DNA of 64,000 nt from positions 62,001 through 126,000 of the forward strand of contig WLWY01000013.1 in the NCBI GenBank assembly GCA_012103325.1, given 5' to 3'. This DNA is from Alphaproteobacteria bacterium. Lineage in GTDB: Bacteria > Pseudomonadota > Alphaproteobacteria > UBA8366 > GCA-2717185. The notes under the pieces were generated by a model that was given only the letters and a program-made list of their open reading frames with translations, was not told the origin of the DNA and searched no databases. Shown in pieces: positions 32,468 through 41,481 of this stretch. The first letter of the stretch is position 1, and each line of letters begins with the position of its first letter. The position numbers were made by a program, and so were the translations under genes.

Positions 32468-35140
32468 ATGTCTACGCCGTACTACATTCCAGAAACCGAT
32501 GTTCCTCTCCCTCCCAAGGGCGCGGATGTGATCACCACGGCTTGCGACTACTGCATCGTCGCTTGCGGCTACAACGTTTATCGATGGCCTGTCGCGGGTG
32601 CGCATAACGGCGGCCCGAAGGCTGGTCAGAATGCCTTCAAGACTGATTTCCCAGTCGATCCATTGGGCCCTTGGGTCGCACCCAACCAGCACAACATCGT
32701 GTTGCACGACGGCAAGCCTCATCATGTCGTGATCATTCCCGACAAGGATACGAAATTCGTCAATACGGACGGCGATTCGAGTCTGCGGGGCGGCTGCATA
32801 GCTCAGAAATGCTACAATCCGCAAACGCCGACTCGCGACCGGCTGAAATCGCCGTTGATGCGGATCTACGGCATACTGCAACCCGTGCCCTGGGACTTCG
32901 CCCTCGATGTAGCGGCCGAGGTGGGCAATTATGTGCGTAAGGCGCACGGTGCAAATGCCTACGGCGTTAAGACGTATTCGTATCAGTACATCGAAAACAC
33001 GTACGCCATCACGAAATATGCGCTTCGCCACGTCAACACGGCCAATTTCACATTCCATGATACGCCATCCGATGTGTCATCGACGCCGGGTTTCCGGGAC
33101 GCCGGTTTCGACAATTTCGGACCGGCATACGAAGATTGGATGAATGCCGAAACGCTATTGATCTGTGGCACGGATCCTTATGAAACCAAGACGATCCTTT
33201 GGACACAGTGGATCATGAAGGGCATCCAAAACGGTCAGAAGTGTATCATGATGAACCCGCGCCGCACTGCCGGTGTGGCATACGCTGAGAAGAATGGTGG
33301 GCTCTGGCTCGATGTCAATCTCGGCACCGACCTCTTGGTCGTAAACGCTATTGCCCGGATCATCGCCGAGAACGGTTGGCAGGACGCCGAGTGGATCAAG
33401 AACTGGGTCAACAACAAGTGGGGATCGAGTTCTGGTTTCGGCCAGGGCACTCGGAATACGCCGTGGCAATGGCGTACGACGTGGGGAAAATTCCAGACCA
33501 ACGGATACGAAGATTGGAAGAAATGGCTCCTGGCGCAGGACGAATTCAAGCCGGAAAACGCAGCGAAGGTAGCCGGGATCGACGTCCAAAAAATCAGGAC
33601 GGCGGCCGAATGGATGGCCAAGCCGAAAAACGGCAAGCATCCGAAAACTTCCATCATGATCGAGAAGGGCTTCTACTGGTCCAACAACACCGGCAACACT
33701 CAGGCGATCAGCGCACTGGCGATTATCGTTGGTGCCGGTGGCAGGCCTGGTCAGGTCGTCGGTAGAGCCGGCGGCCATCAACGTGGCGGACAACGCGGCG
33801 GCAAGTATCCGCGCAACAAATCGCCGATGAAGGTGCCGGGGCGAAGACGCCGAGCTTTAGACACCGATACTTGGACCATGTCGGGACATACCCGTTTTGC
33901 GCACGTCATTGGCACGACATGGATTCAGTCGATGTGCGGCTCGCAACAATTGGCCAAGCGGTTCGAGGAACTTACCGTGGCCAATCCTCATCAGGTGCGG
34001 TCCTACGATAAGAAGGACATTGTCGACACCTTGAAAAGGCGAGCCGACTCCGGCGGCATGGTCGTCGTCAACCAGGATATCTATCTGGTCGATCCGATCG
34101 GCAATCGTTACGCTGACATCATCTTCCCGGCCGCCACATGGGGCGAAGATACCTTCATGCGGGCCAACGGCGAAAGACGCCTCCGGCTCTACAACAGATT
34201 CTACGATCCGCCGGGCGAGGCCAAACCGGATTGGTGGATCATCGCTGAACTCTCGAAGCGTATGGGTTTCGATGGCTTCGATTGGAAAAACTCCAACGAT
34301 GTCGCCGAGGAATCGGCACGTTTCTCGCGCGGCAGCCGTAAGGATTTCAACATGATCAAGGTCGCCGCCCATCGCGAGGGCAAGACCTTACATCAGAAGC
34401 TGGGCGAGTTTGGCACCAATGGAATTCAAGGCCCGGTGTTCATGCAGGACGACGGAACCCTGGTCGGCACCAAACGGCTCCATGATACGACGCGTAAGCT
34501 CCCGGAAACTGGATCGGCCGCGGGCAACGTCTTTAACAAGAAGTTGACCCATTTCAACAGTCAAACCGGGCGCTGCAATCTCCAAAAATCTCCCTGGTCT
34601 TTGTTTTCCGATTATTGGGAATGGATGACGCCGAAAGACAATGAATTGTGGTGCACGTCCGGGCGGACCAATGAACGCTGGCAGTCCGGTTTCGACGACC
34701 GGCGCAGGCCCTATGTCGTTCAGCGCTGGCCCGACAACTACGTCGAAATGCATCCCGACGACGCCGCGGCGCGCGGCATCGAGAACGGCGACATGTTGAT
34801 GGTCTATTCCGATCGGGTGCCGTCCCTCAAGGAAACGACGCTTGGCGTCGAAGGCAGCGACTACTCCTTCAGCGGCCAGATGAAGGCCGGCAATGTGGAA
34901 CTGACCCGGGCGGCCGTCACCGGCGTCGCCATGGTCACACGCCACATAAAGAAGGGGATCATCTTCATGGATTTCCTGCACACGTCGCAACCGGCGAATT
35001 CCCTGGAAGGGCGCATCGTCGATTGGATCAGCGGAAACTACAACTACAAGATGGGTGTCGCCAAGGTGAAGAAGATCGGCGAGTCCCCCTACAAGAGAAC
35101 GTTCCGTTCGATGTCTTTTGCGCCGAGGGACATTACCTGA
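32468..35140 (+). CDS. idrA: Molybdopterin catalytic subunit of the arsenite oxidase/iodate reductase family (IdrA-like)
   Basis: An 890-residue DMSO-reductase-family enzyme. Cys26-x2-Cys29-x3-Cys33 (ACDYCIVACGYNVYRW) followed by Ser near residue 105 in GDSSLRGG, in place of the fourth cysteine, is the [3Fe-4S] pattern of arsenite oxidase AioA. RAGGHQRGGQRGG, FMRANGERRLRLYNRFYDPPGEAKPDWWIIAELSKRM and WCTSGRTNERWQSGFDD align by eye with AioA blocks. No signal peptide is present. With the Rieske subunit and two di-heme peroxidase-like proteins the set matches iodate reductase. AGGGAGAC precedes ATG 32468. The alternatives are an arsenite oxidase variant or an undescribed sister enzyme; substrate residues cannot be decided by eye. 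Confidence 0.8.
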   Translation: MSTPYYIPETDVPLPPKGADVITTACDYCIVACGYNVYRWPVAGAHNGGPKAGQNAFKTDFPVDPLGPWVAPNQHNIVLHDGKPHHVVIIPDKDTKFVNTDGDSSLRGGCIAQKCYNPQTPTRDRLKSPLMRIYGILQPVPWDFALDVAAEVGNYVRKAHGANAYGVKTYSYQYIENTYAITKYALRHVNTANFTFHDTPSDVSSTPGFRDAGFDNFGPAYEDWMNAETLLICGTDPYETKTILWTQWIMKGIQNGQKCIMMNPRRTAGVAYAEKNGGLWLDVNLGTDLLVVNAIARIIAENGWQDAEWIKNWVNNKWGSSSGFGQGTRNTPWQWRTTWGKFQTNGYEDWKKWLLAQDEFKPENAAKVAGIDVQKIRTAAEWMAKPKNGKHPKTSIMIEKGFYWSNNTGNTQAISALAIIVGAGGRPGQVVGRAGGHQRGGQRGGKYPRNKSPMKVPGRRRRALDTDTWTMSGHTRFAHVIGTTWIQSMCGSQQLAKRFEELTVANPHQVRSYDKKDIVDTLKRRADSGGMVVVNQDIYLVDPIGNRYADIIFPAATWGEDTFMRANGERRLRLYNRFYDPPGEAKPDWWIIAELSKRMGFDGFDWKNSNDVAEESARFSRGSRKDFNMIKVAAHREGKTLHQKLGEFGTNGIQGPVFMQDDGTLVGTKRLHDTTRKLPETGSAAGNVFNKKLTHFNSQTGRCNLQKSPWSLFSDYWEWMTPKDNELWCTSGRTNERWQSGFDDRRRPYVVQRWPDNYVEMHPDDAAARGIENGDMLMVYSDRVPSLKETTLGVEGSDYSFSGQMKAGNVELTRAAVTGVAMVTRHIKKGIIFMDFLHTSQPANSLEGRIVDWISGNYNYKMGVAKVKKIGESPYKRTFRSMSFAPRDIT

Positions 35141-35247
35141 ACGCCTGCGCGGGCCCGGATCTGAACAGTCATGTTCAACCTGGTTCACGAGGGCGCTTTG
35201 GTCAGCACTCTTTTCAATTTCTTCGTAGTTGGCTTGGGCTGTCATTG

Positions 35248-37491
35248 ATGAACCATCAACGCAAAAATCCACCGCCTCCGAGGCCATCGCCGAGACCTCA
35301 CGCAACGCCTGAAGACGTGTGTCGAATGATGGGTGAGATTCTCATCGATGGGGTCGATGTTCATCGTTGCCTGGCGGCTCAGGCTCTCGGGCGCATCGGC
35401 GGGCCATCGGCGGCAGGACCTCTAACCGAAGCGTTGTTGGATGAGGACGGCGACGTCCGCACCGATGCCGCCGAGGCGCTTTCTAAGTTGGCGGATTCTC
35501 GGGCGGGCAAGCAATTGTTTGAAAATTTGCTTGGCGACCCTTGCACGGAGGTCAAACTCGCGGCGATCGAAACGCTGGCAAAGTTGCAGAACAAGGCAGT
35601 GGTTCCTTGGCTCCGGCGGATCGTCAAGGGACGCGACAAGGAAATCGCCTGGGACGAAGACGAATTTTATGACAGTGGATGGGACGATTGGGTCGATGTC
35701 CAAATAAAGGCCGTGCAGGCGTTGGCGACGCTAAATGCTTGTGAGGCCGTCCCCGATATTGTCGATGCGATGCGGGAGGAAGACGCCCAGGACATGACCG
35801 AGGCGGCCTTCAAGGCTCTGGCGCAAATGGGCAAGCCGGGAATCGACGCGCTTACCTCTTTTCTGGATGAAGAGACCGAACGCCCCCGCCGCCGCGCTGC
35901 GGCGGCCTTAGCCGCGTGCGATGACGGGTACGCCACGGAACCACTGTCGCGTGCCTTCGCCGATCCTTCGCCCAGCGTGCGAATGGCGGCCATGCGCGCA
36001 TTGGCGGCGCGGGCGCCGGCGGACAACCGCTTGGTGGCGTTATTTGACGATTCCGACGAAGCGGTCCGGGCTGAAGCTGTACGGCTTTTGGGCGGACATC
36101 ATCCTGGCCGTCTCCCGATGTTGCTCGCGGATGAATCTATTGCTGTGCAGATAGCCGCATTGGCGGAGATGGAGGAATTTCCGGACGACGGGACCTTGTT
36201 GCACGATATGCGTGTCAGAATGACCGATGGCCCTCCGGCGTTGGCGGCGGTTGTCGCGAGGACTCTGGGGGCGAAGGCGCCTGAGCAAGCGTTAAGTGAT
36301 CTGACTGCATTGTTGGGGGATACGAAGCGACCCATCGAAGTTCGACTCGGCGCCCTTCAAGGATTGGCCGCTTCGGGCGGCAAGGCGGCCGTTCAGGCGC
36401 TCGCCGATGTTATGGACGATGATGCCCGGCCGCTACGCTTGGAAGCGATGTCCGCGTTGGCGCGGATTGCCCGAGCGGGTTCTGCTTGGCCAAACGTTGC
36501 TGGAAACGCGCTGTTATTGGCGCTGTCCACCGAAACCAAAGCAGAGGACGCCGACGAGCAACCGGCGGCGGTACAAAGCGAAAAATCCGCCGAACCAGAA
36601 GTCGGACCTGATGAGAAAGGTGAAACAGAGGCCGACTCGTTTCCGACATCTACCGTTTCCGCGATCCTGAAGCATGAACCGGATGTTACGACCGAAGGGG
36701 TGCTCCAGATGCCCGGCGAAGGCATCGAACTGACGCCCGTGGATATGGAGCGTCTCGCTCTCGCCCGGAACATCAAGGGGAAGAAACGCATGGTATTGGC
36801 GCAGGAAGTGAAACGGCATGACGATGTGCGCCGATTCGCGGCACGGGTTCTCGGAGACATTCACCGCGCCGAAGTTGCGTCTGCGCTTGCAGTTGCTCTC
36901 ACCGATAGGGATGGCGAGGTGTGCCTGGCCGCGGCTGACTCTCTGGCTCGGCTCGGTGAGCATGTGGCGTCGCTTCCCGCCGATGTTGGCGCCGCGTTGA
37001 TGGCGGCGGTGGAAACTGCGCAACCGGCGTTGAAGCTTCTTTTGATACGCGCCCTGGCCGCCGTTGACGACGGGGGCGTCAGCGACATGTTACGGACCCA
37101 TTTGTGCGACAAGGACTGTTTCACCCGTGTTGAAGCGATCCGTGCACTGGGCAAGCGGGGACAAGTCGGTCCCGAAATCGAAGCATTACTCGGCGACCCA
37201 GATTCGTCCGTGCGTCTTAGTGCCGCCGAAGCTGTTACCGAGGCCGGTGGTGGCGACGCCATCGAGCAGATTGTCGATTTCGCTTTTTCATTCGAGGGCT
37301 ATCACGGCGGCCAGGCTGCCCGCCTATTGCGCCGGCTGGGTATCGCCGAGGCCAGTGGGCGTTTCATGGAGGTGCTTCGGAATCCGGAGAAAAAACGGAC
37401 ATGGTCCGTCGCCATTGAAGCCTTGGCGGAACTCAACGTTTCACAACAGGGACCGGCCGTTACGGCCGAGGCGAACGCAAGACAACAATAG
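35248..37491 (+). CDS. Large HEAT-repeat (PBS-lyase-like) protein
   Basis: A 747-residue protein composed of two blocks of HEAT/PBS-lyase-type repeats (about residues 20-425 and 490-735), each repeat of the type AAEALSKLADSRA or AVRLLGG. An acidic, low-complexity linker (about residues 429-471, rich in Glu, Pro, Lys) joins them. No signal peptide or membrane helix is present, so it should be cytoplasmic. PBS-lyase-like repeats occur in proteins that attach or handle bilins and as scaffolds. It lies 107 bp after the idrA-like gene and 15 bp before the copper-domain-like gene, within the same run of genes. A role in maturation or assembly of the complex is a guess. Confidence 0.8.
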   Translation: MNHQRKNPPPPRPSPRPHATPEDVCRMMGEILIDGVDVHRCLAAQALGRIGGPSAAGPLTEALLDEDGDVRTDAAEALSKLADSRAGKQLFENLLGDPCTEVKLAAIETLAKLQNKAVVPWLRRIVKGRDKEIAWDEDEFYDSGWDDWVDVQIKAVQALATLNACEAVPDIVDAMREEDAQDMTEAAFKALAQMGKPGIDALTSFLDEETERPRRRAAAALAACDDGYATEPLSRAFADPSPSVRMAAMRALAARAPADNRLVALFDDSDEAVRAEAVRLLGGHHPGRLPMLLADESIAVQIAALAEMEEFPDDGTLLHDMRVRMTDGPPALAAVVARTLGAKAPEQALSDLTALLGDTKRPIEVRLGALQGLAASGGKAAVQALADVMDDDARPLRLEAMSALARIARAGSAWPNVAGNALLLALSTETKAEDADEQPAAVQSEKSAEPEVGPDEKGETEADSFPTSTVSAILKHEPDVTTEGVLQMPGEGIELTPVDMERLALARNIKGKKRMVLAQEVKRHDDVRRFAARVLGDIHRAEVASALAVALTDRDGEVCLAAADSLARLGEHVASLPADVGAALMAAVETAQPALKLLLIRALAAVDDGGVSDMLRTHLCDKDCFTRVEAIRALGKRGQVGPEIEALLGDPDSSVRLSAAEAVTEAGGGDAIEQIVDFAFSFEGYHGGQAARLLRRLGIAEASGRFMEVLRNPEKKRTWSVAIEALAELNVSQQGPAVTAEANARQQ

Positions 37492-37506
37492 AGTGGGGAA
37501 TTATCC

Positions 37507-38292
37507 ATGATGTCCGGAAAATCAATCACCAGCTTCGTACTTGGCGCTTTGGTTCTAGCCGCCGTGGCGGTGCCAGCGGATGCGGCAAGGCAAAAGAAAT
37601 ATAAGGAAGTGGATGTCGCAAATGGCGGTTCGGTCAAGGGCAAGGTGAGTTTCGAAGGCGCGGTTCCCGCCGATGCCGTTGAAAAAATCCTCATCACTAA
37701 AAACAACGATGTCTGCGGCACGGGCGAGCGCGAGGTTGTCTGGGTCGACGTCAAGGATGGTGCCTTGCGGGGTGCTTTCGTCTTCCTCGACAAGGTCAAG
37801 GAAGGCAAAAAATGGGCCAAACCTGAATTTGGCACCTATTTAGTTGACCAAAAAGGTTGCCGTTTCCGGCCCTGGGCTCAGGTGGTGCGACCTGGCTTCT
37901 TCGTAATTCGCAACAGTGACGCCGGCGTTCTCCACAACATCAACGCCCGCGAATTGATCGGTGTTGAAAAAGGACGGGTCGTCAAGAAGACACTCTTCAA
38001 CTTCGGGCAACCAGACCCCGGCGATATCAAGGAGAAGATCAAGCCACGCCGGTCGAACTATATCGGCATCAACTGCGAGGCCCACAATTTCATGTTCGGT
38101 TTCATGTTGGCGCCGGTTCATCCTTACGCCGTAGTTGTGGGTGATGATGGATCATACTCGATCGACAATATTCCGCCGGGAAAATACACCTTGAAGGCCT
38201 GGCATCCCCGTTATGGCGTCAAGAAAACCAAAATCACGATAGCTGCTAAGGGGGCGCTGGACGCCAACTTCGCCTTTACCGACTCCAAGTAA
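37507..38292 (+). CDS. Periplasmic cupredoxin-like protein with carboxypeptidase-regulatory-like fold
   Basis: A 261-residue protein with a signal peptide (residues 1-27, ending PADA). The middle part has VLHNINA and INCEAHNFMFGFM, a Cys-x2-His...Met arrangement with an upstream His that could form a type 1 copper site. The last part, DDGSYSIDNIPPGKYTLKAWHPRYGVKKTKITI, is a carboxypeptidase-D regulatory-like beta-sandwich. Proteins of this layout are often annotated as methylamine-utilisation-like or plastocyanin-like and accompany periplasmic electron-transfer systems. It lies between the HEAT protein and the first bd-like gene. An electron-shuttle role between the molybdoenzyme and the cytochromes is plausible; copper binding is not proven. 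Confidence 0.65.
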   Translation: MMSGKSITSFVLGALVLAAVAVPADAARQKKYKEVDVANGGSVKGKVSFEGAVPADAVEKILITKNNDVCGTGEREVVWVDVKDGALRGAFVFLDKVKEGKKWAKPEFGTYLVDQKGCRFRPWAQVVRPGFFVIRNSDAGVLHNINARELIGVEKGRVVKKTLFNFGQPDPGDIKEKIKPRRSNYIGINCEAHNFMFGFMLAPVHPYAVVVGDDGSYSIDNIPPGKYTLKAWHPRYGVKKTKITIAAKGALDANFAFTDSK

Positions 38293-38310
38293 CCGCTCCG
38301 GAATCAGTCA

Positions 38311-40476
38311 ATGAAGGTTGGGACCCGGAAGATGGTGCGACAGTTGCAATCCGGACTCACTGGCGTCAGCAACGGCGTTGTCGCGAAGCGGTGTCTCGCG
38401 GCGCTGACGGTGCTCGGGTTCGCCATCGCCGCAACCCCGGCTTTCGCCTTGGAAGAAAATGTCTACCGGCAATTCCTGGGCATCGATTCTCGTCGGTTAA
38501 TTTGGTTTCTGGCGCAGATGCATCTGTTTTTCGGTGCCTTCGTTCTTGGTGTGCCGCTGTTCGCGGTCATCATCGAAGTCATCGGCTGGAACAACAAGGA
38601 TCCAAAATTCGACAAGCTGGCCTATGAGTTCACCAGTCTGCTGAGCGTTGCTTATGCGACCACGGCGGCGCTGGGCGGGCTGCTGGCGTTCGCACTTTTT
38701 ACCCTCTACCCCACTTTCATGGGTTACATGGCCGGCATCTTCAAAGATGTCATGTTCATGTACGCGCTATTGTTCTTCGGCGAGACCTTCGCGCTTTACC
38801 TCTACTATTACGGCTGGAACTGGTTAAAGAGTGACAAGCCATTTTCGCCGACCATGCAGCGGCTTTTCAAGTCGCTGGGGCTCGTCGTCGCCGCGTTTGG
38901 ATTGGTCTTCGCGTTTGGCCTCATCGGCCCCGACATGCGGGTCGACACGCGCTGGTTCATTCTATTGCTCTATATCGCGCCGACGGCCGTCGGGTTGCTG
39001 ATTATCAAGGATTTGAAATCCTCCCATATTTTCATCGGTATCCTCCTGAACGTCTTTGGCACCGCGATTATGCAACTCGCCAACAGCTGGGCCGGTTTCA
39101 TGATGAGTCCCACCGGTGTCGATTCAGAAGGTACGTTCGTTGGTACGGTCTGGCAGGCTTTCGAAAACATTCTGGCGACACCCATCGCGATCCACCGCAT
39201 GCTTGGGAACATGGCTTTTGGTGGGCTGGTCGCCGGCTCTTATGCCGCTGTCAAATTCATCAGCGCCAAAACACCGGAGGAAAAAGCTCATTACGATTGG
39301 ATGGGGTACATCTCCAACTTCGTCGCCATCGCGGCGCTGATTCCTCTGCCGTTCGCCGGGTATTACCTGGGCCGCGAGGTGTATTCGACCAGCGCCGTCA
39401 TGGGCAACAACATGATGGGCGGCGACTTTTCTTGGACCTTTATCATTCAGGCGATGCTGGTCGGCTCGCTGTTCCTGATCTCGAATTATTATCTGTGGAG
39501 CGGCATGACCCGTATCCCGGGAGCCCAGCGGTACTACAAGTTCATCAAGTACATTTTGCTGGCGGTGATCGTGTCCTTCGCCATTTGGCTGACCCCGCAC
39601 AATCTGCCCTTGAGCAGTCAGGAAGTCGGAGAAATGGGCGGCAGCCAGTATCATCCCATGCTCAAATATTTGGGCCTGATGCCGGCCAAGAATGCGGTTG
39701 TCAACCTGATCATTCTAGCGACGTTCTTCAGTTTCTTGTTGTACCGCCGGGGCAACATGCACGACGCCGTGTCCATCCGCGATCAGGGCAAGGGCGCACG
39801 GATCACTATTATCGTCGTAGGTTTTGCGGCCATTGCCCTCGTCGCGCAATACGCGGTGACCATGTTGAATATGGATCCCGCCGATCTCGATCTGCCGGCG
39901 GACCGGGCCGAGTTTATTCGCATGATCGGCTATCTTCTGGTCTTCCAATGTGTCGTCGGGCTGATCGCGATCGTCCTCGCCCTGTTCGACAGGGGCAAAC
40001 TGGGACAGGCGCTTTACTTGAGCGTTACCGCCTTCAACGTCACGATTTTCCTGGGTGTCTGGGGATTCGTGGTCATGGAAAAAGCGTCGCCGGTGCTGCG
40101 CAATGTCGCCGTTTCGCAATTCCTGCAATTGATCAGTTGCCTAATTCTCGTCTCCGTTATCGACGTCTTCCTGTTCAAGCGGGCCAAGTCGCTGGGCGAA
40201 CTTCAATGGGGCAAGATGACTGTGCGCTCGCAATACGCGCTGCTGCTCCTGACATTCATCATCACCATGAACATGGGCCTCATGGGGTTCATTCGGTCCG
40301 GTTTGCGCGGCGATTGGCACATCTTCGGGGTCATGCGCGACACGTCGGAATGGGCCTACACGCCGAGCAATTTCGTCATGACTCAGCAGGTTGGCGGCGC
40401 TGTATTGCTGTTCATGATCGGCTGCGCCTTCATGTTCTGGCTCGGCGGCATCTCCTCCAACAAGACGGAGGACTGA
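38311..40476 (+). CDS. Cytochrome bd subunit I-like membrane protein, module A
   Basis: A 721-residue polytopic protein (about 14-16 membrane helices) with an N-terminal signal-like segment ending AFALEE. The early part resembles CydA: LIWFLAQMHLFFGAFVLGVP (His71, at the position of the heme-b595 ligand), YYGWNWL and IHRMLGNMAFGG with another heme-ligand candidate. The quinol-binding GRQPW block of true CydA is missing and replaced by GFIRSGLRGDWHIFGVMRD, and no cydB is present. It is also about 200 residues longer than CydA. It heads a four-gene module with three cytochromes c, so it more likely exchanges electrons with cytochrome c than with quinol. A paralogue lies at 45684-47501. Confidence 0.75.
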   Translation: MKVGTRKMVRQLQSGLTGVSNGVVAKRCLAALTVLGFAIAATPAFALEENVYRQFLGIDSRRLIWFLAQMHLFFGAFVLGVPLFAVIIEVIGWNNKDPKFDKLAYEFTSLLSVAYATTAALGGLLAFALFTLYPTFMGYMAGIFKDVMFMYALLFFGETFALYLYYYGWNWLKSDKPFSPTMQRLFKSLGLVVAAFGLVFAFGLIGPDMRVDTRWFILLLYIAPTAVGLLIIKDLKSSHIFIGILLNVFGTAIMQLANSWAGFMMSPTGVDSEGTFVGTVWQAFENILATPIAIHRMLGNMAFGGLVAGSYAAVKFISAKTPEEKAHYDWMGYISNFVAIAALIPLPFAGYYLGREVYSTSAVMGNNMMGGDFSWTFIIQAMLVGSLFLISNYYLWSGMTRIPGAQRYYKFIKYILLAVIVSFAIWLTPHNLPLSSQEVGEMGGSQYHPMLKYLGLMPAKNAVVNLIILATFFSFLLYRRGNMHDAVSIRDQGKGARITIIVVGFAAIALVAQYAVTMLNMDPADLDLPADRAEFIRMIGYLLVFQCVVGLIAIVLALFDRGKLGQALYLSVTAFNVTIFLGVWGFVVMEKASPVLRNVAVSQFLQLISCLILVSVIDVFLFKRAKSLGELQWGKMTVRSQYALLLLTFIITMNMGLMGFIRSGLRGDWHIFGVMRDTSEWAYTPSNFVMTQQVGGAVLLFMIGCAFMFWLGGISSNKTED

Positions 40477-40480
40477 CGGC

Positions 40481-41464
40481 ATGAATGTGACCGTGGCCCG
40501 GGTATTCCCGTTTTTGCTTGTCGTGTTGGGAACCTTTCTCTGGATCGGCTATGCCATCACCGACCTCACGGGCGGTGGCCGCAAATCCAGTGCCGCGGTG
40601 GATATCAGTCCGGAAGGCGGCGAGGCAATTTACTGGGGCAAAGGCCGGTGCTTCACCTGCCACAGTGTTGGCGGCGAGGGTAGCGCCGTACGGGGGCCCA
40701 ACCACGGTCAGTTCGGTGAAAAATTCCCGTTATCCATGGGCGCGCGCGCGGAGGAGCGGGCCAAGGAACGGTCCGAGAAGGAAGGCGCCGCGTTCACCGC
40801 TGTCGACTATGTCGTCGAAAGCATGGCCAGTCCCGGCGCCTATGTCGTCAACGGCTACAAGAATGAAATGGCCGTCGTCTATGCGCCGCCGATTTCCCTA
40901 AATCTCACGGAGATCAAAGCGGTCGTCGCCTATCTGATGTCGCTTGGCGGTGATTTGGATATGGAAGCCATAGACAGCGGGCCGAGCGAAATCACACAGA
41001 AATTCTATGCCAAGATTTCAGCCGCCGCCGCGGCCGGCGGTGGCGACCCTGGTCTGGGTGCCGTCGTCTATGAGGACAATTGCAGCGAATGCCACACCTT
41101 AAACAGCGAGGGCGGTGAGGTCGGTCCCGATCTCACGGATATCAGCGCCAAGGGGCTGAAGTTCATTTCCACCGCCATTCTCGAACCCGCCAAATCTATG
41201 ACCAAGGGCTTCGAGACATATGTCGTTGTCGATAAAGAGGGCCGCCAAACCGTTGGTCTGAAGAGCCGTGACGAGGCTGGCGAGGTCGATATCACCAAGG
41301 CCAACGGCGACGTCGTCACAATTGCCAAGGCCGACATCAAGGAAATCAAAATCGACGACACCAAAAGCGTCATGCCGGACGATTTGTCCGAGGCGATGAC
41401 GGTCAAGGACTACCAGGACATTCTGTCCTTCCTAATGCTGCAGAAATCGAAACCGAAGCAATAG
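40481..41464 (+). CDS. Di-heme cytochrome c with N-terminal anchor, module A
   Basis: A 327-residue protein with one N-terminal membrane helix (residues 7-27) and two c-type heme motifs: CFTCH near residue 58 and CSECH near residue 206. The second half, with VGPDLTDIS, KEGRQTVGLKSRDEAGEVDI and SVMPDDLSEAMTVKDYQDILSFL, matches the heme-binding domain first described in Planctomycetes/Verrucomicrobia proteins, including its beta insert between the heme motif and the axial Met. ACGGAGGAC precedes the start, and the gene lies 4 bp after the bd-like gene, so the two are tightly coupled. The counterpart in module B (47508-48323) lacks the beta insert. Confidence 0.85.
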   Translation: MNVTVARVFPFLLVVLGTFLWIGYAITDLTGGGRKSSAAVDISPEGGEAIYWGKGRCFTCHSVGGEGSAVRGPNHGQFGEKFPLSMGARAEERAKERSEKEGAAFTAVDYVVESMASPGAYVVNGYKNEMAVVYAPPISLNLTEIKAVVAYLMSLGGDLDMEAIDSGPSEITQKFYAKISAAAAAGGGDPGLGAVVYEDNCSECHTLNSEGGEVGPDLTDISAKGLKFISTAILEPAKSMTKGFETYVVVDKEGRQTVGLKSRDEAGEVDITKANGDVVTIAKADIKEIKIDDTKSVMPDDLSEAMTVKDYQDILSFLMLQKSKPKQ

Positions 41465-41481
41465 GGCGGGAAGGGTCAATC

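Noticed and set aside
32468..35140. Plain arsenite oxidase (AioA) assignment
   Set aside because: The cluster motif fits, but the pair of di-heme peroxidase-like genes is the hallmark of iodate reductase loci and is not part of aio operons. Arsenite oxidation is kept only as an alternative.
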